Source of the DNA: Thiomicrorhabdus sp.
GTDB lineage: Bacteria > Pseudomonadota > Gammaproteobacteria > Thiomicrospirales > Thiomicrospiraceae
Direction: 5' to 3'
Length of the DNA: 19,937 nt
NCBI GenBank assembly: GCA_015488565.1
Contig: WFNQ01000130.1
Span: 1-19,937 of the forward strand
Shown piece by piece: positions 13,240 to 19,937 of this stretch (its first letter is position 1; each line of letters begins with the position of its first letter). The notes below the pieces were generated by a model. That model ran no database searches, was not told where the DNA came from, and saw nothing but the letters and a program-made list of their open reading frames with translations. A program made the position numbers and the translations under genes.

Positions 13240-14480
13240 TCTCCCCCCCTTCTTTTTAAAAGAACCGATGCATTATTCCCCCCAAAACCAAAAGAATTAC
13301 TCATCGCATAATTTATGCTTAATGGCTCTTCTGTAAGCGATACCGTTTGTAAAGGGACATTAATCTGATCCAAAATGAATGTCGACTCTAGTTTCTGCTC
13401 AAGTGCGGGGTCCAATTCCTTTAAATTTAAATTAGCTGGTACAAACTGTTCTTCTAACGCCCATTGACAAAAAATCACTTCCGTTATCCCCGCCGCACCA
13501 AGGGTGTGCCCTACAAAGCCTTTTGTTGAGCTGACCCAAATTGCTGTTGTTAAATTAACCAAGTGACTAATTCCAGAAATTTCAGATAAATCATTGCTCT
13601 GCGTTGCGGTTCCATGTAAATTAATATAATCCACATCATCAATATCAATACCCGCCTGAGACATCGCCAACTGCATCGCTAATTGTGCCCCTTGCCCCTC
13701 TGGATGAGGTGAAGAAATATGATAAGCATCACTACTCTCTCCTACTCCTACAACTTCTATCGAGGATTCTAAACTCTCCGGCACAAGGCTTTTATCTCCG
13801 AGCAAAACAAACCCACCCGCTTCGCCAATATTAATACCATCTCGATGAATATCCAATGGCTTACAAATATTTTTGCTCACCAGCCCTAATGCATTAAACC
13901 CATGTAACGTTGTTAAACATAAGGTATCAACACCTCCAGCAACCACCACGTCTACAAGATCTGCATTTAACCAGCGTTGTGCTACAGAAAACACCTTTGC
14001 ACTAGATGAACAGGCGGTAGAAATAACAAAGCTAGGCCCCTGAATATTTAATGCTTCACAACAAAACTGTGCCAACGAACCCATTTGATCCGTCTTTTCA
14101 TAATCATATTCATCAAGTGAAAGCTCTCCCCTAAACACCTCTTCAGTCGCAGCAATACCCGAAGTACTTGTCCCCACCACCAACCCAATTCGGTGAGCAC
14201 CAAATTGTTTAATTAAGCCCTGAACTTTTTGAGCAAACCCATCCGCTTGCAATGCTTTCCAAGCCAGTTGATGATTTCGGCAGTGAAACCCCAATAATTC
14301 TTTAGGCAATTGAGTTTCCCCAAGCTGACTAACCTCTCCTAAATAAGTCTCTATTTCTAATATTTTAGAATGAAACGGAACCTGAGAAGATAGCCCTGTA
14401 GACCCTTCTAATAAAGCATCAACATGCTCCGTCTTTCCTGAGCCTAGTGCCGTAACCAAGCTAGAAGCTAGAATACGCAT
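13236..14480 (-). CDS. Beta-ketoacyl-ACP synthase (ApeO-like)
   Basis: The 414-residue protein has a full KAS I/II catalytic triad: Cys157 in STACSSSAK, His289 in NLHGTATQSND and His325 in KGFVGHTLGAAG. The C-terminal NSFGFGGNN motif is also intact. It should condense malonyl-ACP with the arylpolyene chain, in complex with the chain-length factor encoded just downstream (4-base overlap). GGAG lies ten bases before the ATG. It is the first gene of the minus arm and is preceded by a divergent promoter region shared with the methyltransferase gene. No second complete ketosynthase, such as the ApeR of other clusters, is seen in the window. Confidence 0.95.
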   Translation of the reverse strand: MRILASSLVTALGSGKTEHVDALLEGSTGLSSQVPFHSKILEIETYLGEVSQLGETQLPKELLGFHCRNHQLAWKALQADGFAQKVQGLIKQFGAHRIGLVVGTSTSGIAATEEVFRGELSLDEYDYEKTDQMGSLAQFCCEALNIQGPSFVISTACSSSAKVFSVAQRWLNADLVDVVVAGGVDTLCLTTLHGFNALGLVSKNICKPLDIHRDGINIGEAGGFVLLGDKSLVPESLESSIEVVGVGESSDAYHISSPHPEGQGAQLAMQLAMSQAGIDIDDVDYINLHGTATQSNDLSEISGISHLVNLTTAIWVSSTKGFVGHTLGAAGITEVIFCQWALEEQFVPANLNLKELDPALEQKLESTFILDQINVPLQTVSLTEEPLSINYAMSNSFGFGGNNASVLLKRRGGE

Positions 14481-14579
14481 AAATCAAAAACTCCATAAAA
14501 TTGTTTTAAAAAAACCTTATTTATAAGGTGCCTTAATTTATAATGTCGACAATTCTAGTATAAAACCAGATGTTATCCA
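14481..14579. promoter_or_regulatory. Divergent promoter region with palindromic operator
   Basis: For the minus arm I see a -35 of TCGACA (14549-14544) and a -10 of TATAAA (14525-14520) with an 18-base spacer. The -10 lies in the centre of an inverted repeat, ACCTTAT-TT-ATAAGGT (14514-14529), the layout expected for a repressor operator. For the plus-strand methyltransferase gene there is a TATAAT at 14539-14544 that touches the minus -35, but its own -35 is poor. The two promoters would therefore compete or be controlled together. All of this is by inspection. Confidence 0.5.
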
Positions 14580-15653
14580 ATGAATATTCCCTTTAAACAC
14601 CCTGAACTCACTGCATCAGAAGCCATTTACGCCGCCCAAAAAATAGCCTTTTCTCCCATGACATTTCAAGCCGTTCGTATTGCTTGGAAAAGAGGCCTGC
14701 TAGACATTTTAGCTAAAAATACTCAAGGCTTAACACCACAAGAGGTTGCCGAAAATATTGAGATGCGACTTTATGGTATTCGAGTTATTTTAGAATCTTG
14801 CTTAAGCATCGGGGTAGTTTTATTCGACGATGAAAAATATTTCATTAGCAAAACCGGTCTCATTATCCTTCATGACGAAATGACTCAAATTAATTTTAAT
14901 TACAATCATGATGTAAATTATCAGGGATTATTTTATTTAGAAGAATCCATTGACAGTGCAACGCCGGTAGGATTAAACAAAACATTTGGTTCTTGGCCAA
15001 CGATTTATCCCGCACTCACCTCTTTACCTGAACCCGCCCAAAGTAGTTGGTTTACATTTGATCATTATTATTCTGATAACGCTTTTGCAACCGCTTTACC
15101 GCATGTATTTAAGCACCAACCTAAAACACTTATGGATATTGGCGGAAATACAGGTAAATTTTCAATTACCGCCGCAAACTATAATGAGACAACACAAATT
15201 ACCATTATCGATTTGCCCGAACAATTAGCCGTTGCCAAAACAAATATTAATCAAGCTGGCTTTTCAGACAGAATTAACACCATTCCAACCAATATGTTAG
15301 ATCACTCTCAAGCTCTCCCAAAGAATTATGAAGCTATTTGGATGAGTCAATTCTTGGACTGCTTTGGAGAAGATGACATTATTGCTATTTTAAAACGTAC
15401 CGCTCAAGCCATGAATCAAAATAGTCGTCTGTTTATTCTAGAAACCTATTGGGATAACCAACAGTTTGAAGCGGCTGCTTTTTGCGTGGTTAATACCTCC
15501 CCCTACTTTACCGCAATGGCCAATGGAACCAGTCGAATGTACCGTTTATCAGATATGCTAAACTTCATGAACCAAGCGGGAATCGAAGTCACCGAAACAA
15601 CTGAGAACATTGGCATGGGTCACACCTTATTAGAGGGAAGACTAAAAAAATAA
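14580..15653 (+). CDS. SAM-dependent O-methyltransferase (family 2-like)
   Basis: The 357-residue protein has an N-terminal winged-helix-like dimerisation part (about 20-95, with LTPQEVAENIEMRLYGIRVILE) and a C-terminal class I methyltransferase domain with the SAM loop DIGGNTGKF (186-194), an acidic ITIIDLPEQ strand end (around 208-216) and a RLFILETYW segment. Such enzymes occur in many aryl polyene clusters and may methylate the ring hydroxyl (xanthomonadin-type methoxy group) or otherwise modify the head group. The catalytic base and substrate cannot be read with confidence. There is no obvious Shine-Dalgarno before the ATG (TTATCCA). The gene is divergent from the ketosynthase and shares its control region. 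Confidence 0.85.
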   Translation: MNIPFKHPELTASEAIYAAQKIAFSPMTFQAVRIAWKRGLLDILAKNTQGLTPQEVAENIEMRLYGIRVILESCLSIGVVLFDDEKYFISKTGLIILHDEMTQINFNYNHDVNYQGLFYLEESIDSATPVGLNKTFGSWPTIYPALTSLPEPAQSSWFTFDHYYSDNAFATALPHVFKHQPKTLMDIGGNTGKFSITAANYNETTQITIIDLPEQLAVAKTNINQAGFSDRINTIPTNMLDHSQALPKNYEAIWMSQFLDCFGEDDIIAILKRTAQAMNQNSRLFILETYWDNQQFEAAAFCVVNTSPYFTAMANGTSRMYRLSDMLNFMNQAGIEVTETTENIGMGHTLLEGRLKK

Positions 15654-15758
15654 CCATTTCAGAAGCGTTGAGGAAACGGCTCCAATTTTTCCTAAAAAAG
15701 GCTCTACATCAATCCCTGCAGTATACGGCTTTATTTTACGGCTCTTTTTTAGAATCAA
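15642..15758 (-). pseudogene. Short open frame overlapping the end of the membrane-protein gene; possible frameshifted tail
   Basis: In a different frame from the membrane-protein gene, an open stretch of 38 codons (TTG at 15758 to TAG at 15644-15642) begins inside its last codons and reads KPYTAGIDVEPFLGKIGAV and then a hydrophobic SSTLLKWLFF. The composition looks protein-like, and the stop falls inside the end of the opposing methyltransferase gene. It could be a C-terminal extension lost through a one-base frameshift, a remnant of another gene, or chance. It has no start with a good ribosome-binding site. Confidence 0.2.
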
Positions 15759-16230
15759 ATTGCCAAATATCTTTGAATGAAATTTGCCCTAACTGTAAAA
15801 TAAACTGCCAAAAAGAGCTTCCTTTATGCTGAGGCAAAAATAAAGGTCTAATGTAAAATTCCCCAGCAAACAATACCGCTGACCCAATATAAAAGACCAA
15901 CTCAACCCCCCCTACCGCTTCCGTTAAAGGGTATCCAATAAACCCCGCCAACTTAACGATAAACAATAACATCAAAAAACAACACCATAACCAAGTAACA
16001 TTTCGGGTATAAACACGCTCTTCAATCGAATTTTCTGCCCCCATTAATAAAGCATAACGTGTAATAACGGGAGTTTTACTGACTACTAAACTACTCAAAA
16101 AAACAACCATTAACATGACTAAAACAGCAAATGTAAATGCTTGTAATACAAACTGAAAATAGCCCGGACTAAACAGAAATAATCCTAAAAAAAATAATAA
16201 TGAAATTCCACTAAGTATTACTCTTTGCAT
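15736..16230 (-). CDS. COG4648-like polytopic inner-membrane protein of the polyene cluster
   Basis: I choose the ATG at 16230 (164 residues, GGA nine bases upstream); the frame extends up to a TTG at 16317, but the extra 29 residues look unlike the rest. The protein has about four membrane helices: roughly residues 4-22, 25-47, 77-95 and 105-125. Between helices 2 and 3 lies TRYALLMGAENSIEERVYTRNVTWLW, and the tail is basic/aromatic and cytoplasmic. Membrane proteins of this size with an R-Y-T-R-x-V-T-x-x-W motif are regular members of aryl polyene clusters and are often misnamed ketosynthases; their role is unknown, perhaps in docking the pigment machinery at the membrane. It lies convergent to the methyltransferase gene. 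Confidence 0.65.
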   Translation of the reverse strand: MQRVILSGISLLFFLGLFLFSPGYFQFVLQAFTFAVLVMLMVVFLSSLVVSKTPVITRYALLMGAENSIEERVYTRNVTWLWCCFLMLLFIVKLAGFIGYPLTEAVGGVELVFYIGSAVLFAGEFYIRPLFLPQHKGSSFWQFILQLGQISFKDIWQFDSKKEP

Positions 16231-16527
16231 AATTATTCCAAGCTTTGATACAGCCTCTTTTAAACTGAAAAAACATATTAAACTCAAACCAAAAGTATGG
16301 CTAAACATTCTGGCCAACTAAGTAGCGATCCTTAAAATGTTCTTTCATATCCTACTCGAACAAGCTCTAGGCTCACCTCATTTTGACAGTAAATTCTTAC
16401 ATAATCCTGCTCAAGATTAAATCTATTCCTCTTAATGACTTAAAACTTTCACAAAATCGCGCTTTTCTCCCCCCCTCTTTTGTCGTACTATGTCAAAAAT
16501 GATTATCAATCGACTGAGGTGTACAGC
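16231..16527. other. Intergenic region of 297 bases between divergent genes
   Basis: No gene is supported here apart from a possible N-terminal extension of the membrane protein (up to 16317). It contains a consensus TTGACA at 16383-16388 without a -10 at the right distance, a C-rich tract at about 16468-16476, a TACTAT hexamer at 16486-16491 that could serve the downstream SDR gene, and a small TGATTATCA palindrome around 16499-16507. None is strong enough to call a promoter. Confidence 0.5.
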
Positions 16528-17370
16528 ATGGCTAATGTGTTAATTGCAGGGTGTGGTGATATTGGAAGTTTACTGGGTATTCAGCTTTCACAACAAGGAC
16601 ATCAAGTATTTGGGTTACGCCGTAATGTGAGTGCACTACCCGACTGCATTCAGCCTGTTGAGGAAAACTTAACCACGCCTATTACTAATTTGCCGCCTAA
16701 TATAGATTATGTGTTTTACATGGCGTCGGCGGGTAAATATAAAGATTGTGCCTATTATCAGGCGTATGTTTTAGGGCTTAAAAACTTAATTTCGGCATTA
16801 CAGAATCATCCGATTAAGAAGTTATTTTTTATTTCTAGCAGCTCGGTCTTTGGACAATGTAATGGTGAACAAGTTGAGGAATCCTGCCCAACCGATGACA
16901 GTATTTTTTCGACCAAACGCTTATTAGAGGGCGAAGAGATTACGCTTAACACTGGTCTTAATCCAACCGTGGTACGCTTTGGCGGGATTTATGGCCCAGG
17001 ACGAACCCATTTAATTGATTTAATTAGAGAGGGCAAAGCCCACTGTATGGAAGGAGTATGGAGCAACCGCATTCATTCTGACGATTGTGCGGGCATGTTA
17101 AGTTACTTACTGGCGTGTCATGAGAAAACCCCAGAGAGCGTAGATTCACTATATGTGGGTGTGGATGATTTACCAAGTTTGTCTTGTGAAGTGTATGACT
17201 GGTTAGCAGAACAGCTTTGCGCCCCCGAACCCGATAGAAAAGAGCCCTCTGAAGCATCACGACTAATGCGCAGTAACAAACGTATTTCCAATGCCAAAAT
17301 AAAAGCGTTGGGTTATCAATTTAAATACCCAACTTACAAAGAAGGCTTTTTAGGGTTTTTAACCGATTAG
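16528..17370 (+). CDS. NAD(P)-dependent epimerase/dehydratase-like SDR (YeeZ-like)
   Basis: I start this at the ATG at 16528 (280 residues), because GAGGTG lies eight bases upstream and the Rossmann strand begins at residue 3; the frame extends to a TTG at 16480 without support. The nucleotide-binding loop is AGCGDIG (7-13), followed by FGLRRN, where an Arg pair suggests NADP preference. SSSSVFGQ and STKRLLEGE are at the positions of the catalytic Ser and Tyr/Lys segments of extended SDRs, but the usual Tyr of YxxxK is replaced (FSTK), so catalysis may differ. Substrate unknown. Its composition (28 of 60 G+C in 16981-17040) is like the left flank and unlike the plus arm, so I place it outside the cluster. 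Its stop overlaps that of fxsA. Confidence 0.75.
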   Translation: MANVLIAGCGDIGSLLGIQLSQQGHQVFGLRRNVSALPDCIQPVEENLTTPITNLPPNIDYVFYMASAGKYKDCAYYQAYVLGLKNLISALQNHPIKKLFFISSSSVFGQCNGEQVEESCPTDDSIFSTKRLLEGEEITLNTGLNPTVVRFGGIYGPGRTHLIDLIREGKAHCMEGVWSNRIHSDDCAGMLSYLLACHEKTPESVDSLYVGVDDLPSLSCEVYDWLAEQLCAPEPDRKEPSEASRLMRSNKRISNAKIKALGYQFKYPTYKEGFLGFLTD

Positions 17371-17858
17371 GGCAATGGCTTCTTCGGTTTTTCTATCTCG
17401 CCCTCAATTACATCAGAGGGTAGCTTTTTTTGTTCTGGTTCAACGCCTTCACTCCACTCTCCTTCATAATAATCCCCTTTTGAAGAGCGGTAGCGGAACT
17501 GCGCTTTAGAGGCCATGCCTTTTAAACTTTGTGCAATTAAAAAATGACGTACAAATGGAATCAAAAATAGAAAGCCTATGCTGTCACTGATCAATCCAGG
17601 GAAAAATAAAAATACGCCACCTAAAAAAACAAACACGCCTTCCATCACCTCCGTTTGAGGCAAACGACCTTCGGCCATGGCTAATTGCGCTTTTTGCATA
17701 ATCGCCAGCCCTTGCGCACGCATTAAGGCAACCCCCACCACGGCGGTGAAAATGGTTAATAACACGGTGGGCAATGCACCAATCACGTCTCCGAGTTGAA
17801 TCAAAAAATAGAGTTCAATCAGGGGAACAATCAATAAAAATAGAAATAAAATGCGCAT
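17367..17858 (-). CDS. fxsA: FxsA family membrane protein
   Basis: The 163-residue protein starts at the ATG at 17858, preceded by AAGAGAC; a TTG 12 codons upstream is less likely. It has the FxsA layout: helix 1 (LFLFLLIVPLIELYFLIQLG) directly after the start, a second helix (ALPTVLLTIFTAVVGVALMRAQG), a GRLPQTEVMEGVFVFLGGVFLFFPGLISD block that is highly typical of FxsA, and a charged cytoplasmic tail ending in KKPLP. In E. coli FxsA relieves F-plasmid-mediated exclusion of phage T7 when overproduced; its normal role is unknown. It is an ordinary chromosomal gene, convergent with the SDR gene with a four-base overlap of the 3' ends. Confidence 0.92.
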   Translation of the reverse strand: MRILFLFLLIVPLIELYFLIQLGDVIGALPTVLLTIFTAVVGVALMRAQGLAIMQKAQLAMAEGRLPQTEVMEGVFVFLGGVFLFFPGLISDSIGFLFLIPFVRHFLIAQSLKGMASKAQFRYRSSKGDYYEGEWSEGVEPEQKKLPSDVIEGEIEKPKKPLP

Positions 17859-18061
17859 AAAAAGGTCTCTTTTAAAAAACAAAAACAGATTCAAAAAGGC
17901 TTAATAAATAATGAATCGTCTATTACAACGTAACCCAATGGATAAAAGTATTATAGAATGACCCAACTTAAAAAAATCTGATTCGGTTATTTTAATCATT
18001 CTCTCATTGAATACCTAATATATATGAGGGAGATGACCTACTATTTCAAGAGAGCTTAACT

Positions 18062-19937
18062 ATGTTTCAATCTTTATCTTTTATTAAATCCCTGCTTAGC
18101 ATCTGTTTTATCAGTGTTATTTCGTTAGGATTTTTTACCCCAGCACACGCCAACAGCGATTTATTAAAAGTAGAAGAAGCCTTTCAGCTTTCATCCCCCA
18201 CGGTCAAAGATCAACAGATAGTGATTCAATGGAAAATTGCAGACGATTACTATCTTTACCGTGACAAAATCACCCTTAAATCAGATGATTTAAATGTTGA
18301 AAACGCAATTTTTTCCAATGCTGAACGAGTGGATGACCCACTGTTTGGTAAAACGGATGTGTATAAAAACCACACAGAAATTAACATCCCTTATCCTGCG
18401 GAACTGGCGTCAAAAACCGTTACGCTCTCCATTAAATACCAAGGCTGTGCGGCCACGTTAGGTGTTTGCTACCCGCCTCAAACTCAAACTTTTACCATTG
18501 ATCTACCCGCAATAAACGCCTCCTCAACCCAAAAAAGTAATGAAGAGGGCGGACTATTTGGTTCTTTGGCGGCTCTAAATGACTTATTTACCAGCAACAC
18601 CAGCCAACCCAAACTGCTTCCCGTAGAAGAAGCGTTTCAATTTAGCCATAAAATCAACCAAAATGGTCAACTCGAATTAAGCTGGAACGTCACCGACGAC
18701 TATCATTTATACCAAGACAAGTTTAAAGTTAAAGTCACCGAAGGCCAAGCTAAAATAGGCCAACTTATTCTCCCCCCCGCCACCACCGTAGACGACCCCA
18801 TTTTTGGTCTTAAAGACGTTTACCACGGTCAATTCAATGCCATTGTACCCATTACCAATATCGCAACGCCTACGGCAAGCATTGAGGTAAGCTACCAAGG
18901 TTGCTCTATTAGCATGGCCGTGTGCTACCCACCCACCAAGCAAATCATTCAGGTTGATCAAAACAGTATTAATACCGACGCCACTGCTACGCTTCCAGCC
19001 AGCCCCGCAAAGCCGGTGTTAGACAGTACACTAGACAGCGACCTCTCCGAAACCGATCACATCACCAACACCCTTAAAAACAACACTCTTTGGATTGTCA
19101 TCGGTACCTTTTTTGTCTTTGGACTACTGCTCTCCTTTACCCCTTGCGTCTTTCCCATGATCCCTATTTTATCCAGCATTATTGTTGGGCAAGGGCATCA
19201 CCTCACCACCCGACGCGCCTTTATTATGTCACTGGTATACGTCTTGGCGATGGCTCTGACCTACACCTTTGCAGGCGTATTAGCGGGCATGTTTGGACAA
19301 AACCTGCAAGCTACCTTCCAAAATCCGTGGATTATTGCTACCTTTAGTTTTATCTTTATTTTGCTCGCCCTCTCCATGTTTGGCTTTTACGAACTGCAAC
19401 TGCCCGCACGTTTGCAGTCCAAACTAACCCGCATATCCAACCAGCAAAAAGGTGGAACCTTAACCGGTGTGGCCGTAATGGGCTTTTTATCCGCGCTGAT
19501 TGTTGGCCCCTGCATGGCGCCACCACTGGCAGGTGCGCTCATCTACATTGGCCAAACGGGCGACGCCTTCTTAGGCGGCATGGCACTGTTTGCCATGAGC
19601 ATGGGAATGGGACTGCCGCTGATTATTATCGGAACCTCTTCCGCCAAACTAATGCCCAAAGCAGGCGCTTGGATGGAAAAAGTCAAAGCCTTCTTTGGCG
19701 TGATGCTCATAGGGGTCGCTATTTGGATGCTCGAACGCATTCTGCCCGTTGAAATCACCATGATTAACTGGGCAATTCTCTTTATCGTCACCGCCGTTTA
19801 CATGGGTGCGTTTGAAACCACCCACGAAAAAACAGGCTGGTTTAAGCTGGCAAAAGGGCTAGGAATTGTCCTGTTTTTATACGGCTTAATTATTTTGATT
19901 GGCCTAATGGGCGGTAGCAAAGACGTGTACCAACCGC
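18062..19937 (+). CDS. dsbD: Thiol:disulfide interchange protein DsbD with duplicated alpha domain (partial, 3' end outside)
   Basis: The gene starts at the ATG at 18062, with AAGAGAG about eight bases upstream, and runs out of the window after 625 codons. A signal peptide (cleavage after PAHA, about residue 30) is followed by two copies of the periplasmic DsbD-alpha domain. The first spans about residues 37-145 with Cys129 and Cys136 (YQGCAATLGVCYPP); the second about 188-297 with Cys281 and Cys288 (YQGCSISMAVCYPP). The VEEAFQ start, the DDY-LY-DK segment and the C-x6-C spacing are shared, so this is a tandem duplication. The beta membrane domain follows, with Cys362 in FTPCVFP and Cys484 in GPCMAPP. 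DsbD moves electrons from cytoplasmic thioredoxin to periplasmic DsbC, DsbG and CcmG. The thioredoxin-like gamma domain lies beyond the end. Confidence 0.93.
   Translation, partial: MFQSLSFIKSLLSICFISVISLGFFTPAHANSDLLKVEEAFQLSSPTVKDQQIVIQWKIADDYYLYRDKITLKSDDLNVENAIFSNAERVDDPLFGKTDVYKNHTEINIPYPAELASKTVTLSIKYQGCAATLGVCYPPQTQTFTIDLPAINASSTQKSNEEGGLFGSLAALNDLFTSNTSQPKLLPVEEAFQFSHKINQNGQLELSWNVTDDYHLYQDKFKVKVTEGQAKIGQLILPPATTVDDPIFGLKDVYHGQFNAIVPITNIATPTASIEVSYQGCSISMAVCYPPTKQIIQVDQNSINTDATATLPASPAKPVLDSTLDSDLSETDHITNTLKNNTLWIVIGTFFVFGLLLSFTPCVFPMIPILSSIIVGQGHHLTTRRAFIMSLVYVLAMALTYTFAGVLAGMFGQNLQATFQNPWIIATFSFIFILLALSMFGFYELQLPARLQSKLTRISNQQKGGTLTGVAVMGFLSALIVGPCMAPPLAGALIYIGQTGDAFLGGMALFAMSMGMGLPLIIIGTSSAKLMPKAGAWMEKVKAFFGVMLIGVAIWMLERILPVEITMINWAILFIVTAVYMGAFETTHEKTGWFKLAKGLGIVLFLYGLIILIGLMGGSKDVYQP

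Noticed and set aside
11126..14480. Housekeeping fatty acid synthesis (fab) cluster
   Set aside because: The Cys-less chain-length factor, ApeP-like dehydratase, exporter and ligase genes fit pigment synthesis; no plsX, fabH or fabD is present.
1350..16230. Flexirubin/dialkylresorcinol or carotenoid cluster
   Set aside because: No DarA/DarB-like or phytoene synthase/desaturase genes are seen, so only the aryl polyene part is supported.
16383..16388. Consensus TTGACA as a promoter -35
   Set aside because: No acceptable -10 hexamer lies 16-18 bases downstream (only CATAAT at 11 bases), so I do not call a promoter.
16497..16510. Fur-box-like TGATTATCA near the SDR gene
   Set aside because: Only about half of a 19-base Fur consensus is present and the neighbouring genes give no iron link.
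18707..18961. Minus-strand open frame inside dsbD
   Set aside because: It lies wholly within the well-supported second alpha domain of DsbD and has no family features.
1..19937. tRNA or rRNA genes, CRISPR arrays, insertion sequences, prophage genes
   Set aside because: I saw no cloverleaf-like sequence, rRNA segment, regularly spaced repeats, transposase or integrase frames in the window.

Overview
The window carries a nearly complete aryl-polyene / xanthomonadin-type pigment gene cluster (about 1350-16230) in what looks like a gammaproteobacterium. The lineage is my inference: gamma-type FxsA, DsbD and SDR neighbours, AT-rich intergenic DNA and ATG/GTG/TTG starts would fit a marine sulfur oxidiser of the Thiomicrospira/Thiomicrorhabdus kind, but nothing in the sequence proves it. 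Housekeeping-type genes lie on both sides: a partial gene resembling the C-terminus of an FGGY sugar kinase and a DUF302-like lipoprotein on the left; an SDR epimerase-like protein, FxsA and the start of DsbD on the right.

The cluster has two arms that converge at about 7950-7980. The plus arm (1350-7949) encodes a PlsC-type acyltransferase, an acyl carrier protein, an acyl-activating (AMP-forming) ligase, a small hotdog dehydratase, an LpxL/HtrB-type acyltransferase, a LolA-like periplasmic protein and a large MMPL/RND-type exporter. The minus arm, read from 14480 down to 7979, encodes a ketosynthase, a truncated ketosynthase-like chain-length factor without the active-site Cys, a second hotdog dehydratase, a FabG-type ketoreductase, a small lipoprotein, a DUF218 (YdcF/ElyC-like) membrane protein, a family 2 glycosyltransferase and a halogenase-like FAD oxidoreductase. 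An O-methyltransferase starts divergently from the ketosynthase at 14580, and a small polytopic membrane protein of the kind often found in these clusters follows on the minus strand.

By analogy with characterised aryl polyene systems, the ligase loads an aromatic acid onto the ACP. The ketosynthase/chain-length-factor pair then extends it, and the ketoreductase and the two dehydratases make each conjugated double bond. The methyltransferase and FAD enzyme decorate the aryl head; the glycosyltransferase, the two acyltransferases, LolA-like protein and exporter attach the polyene to a lipid and move it to the outer membrane.

Three points stand out. The gene set is reduced: one ACP, no aromatic ammonia-lyase or XanB2-like chorismatase, no second ketosynthase and no thioesterase in the window. 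The FAD enzyme has a WxWxIP motif and a candidate halogenase lysine. An imperfect repeat of roughly 35-42 bp occurs twice in opposite orientation, once upstream of the plus arm and once inside the minus arm. The plus arm is much more AT-rich than the flanks, which suggests transfer. The terminal dsbD gene has a tandem duplication of its periplasmic alpha domain.
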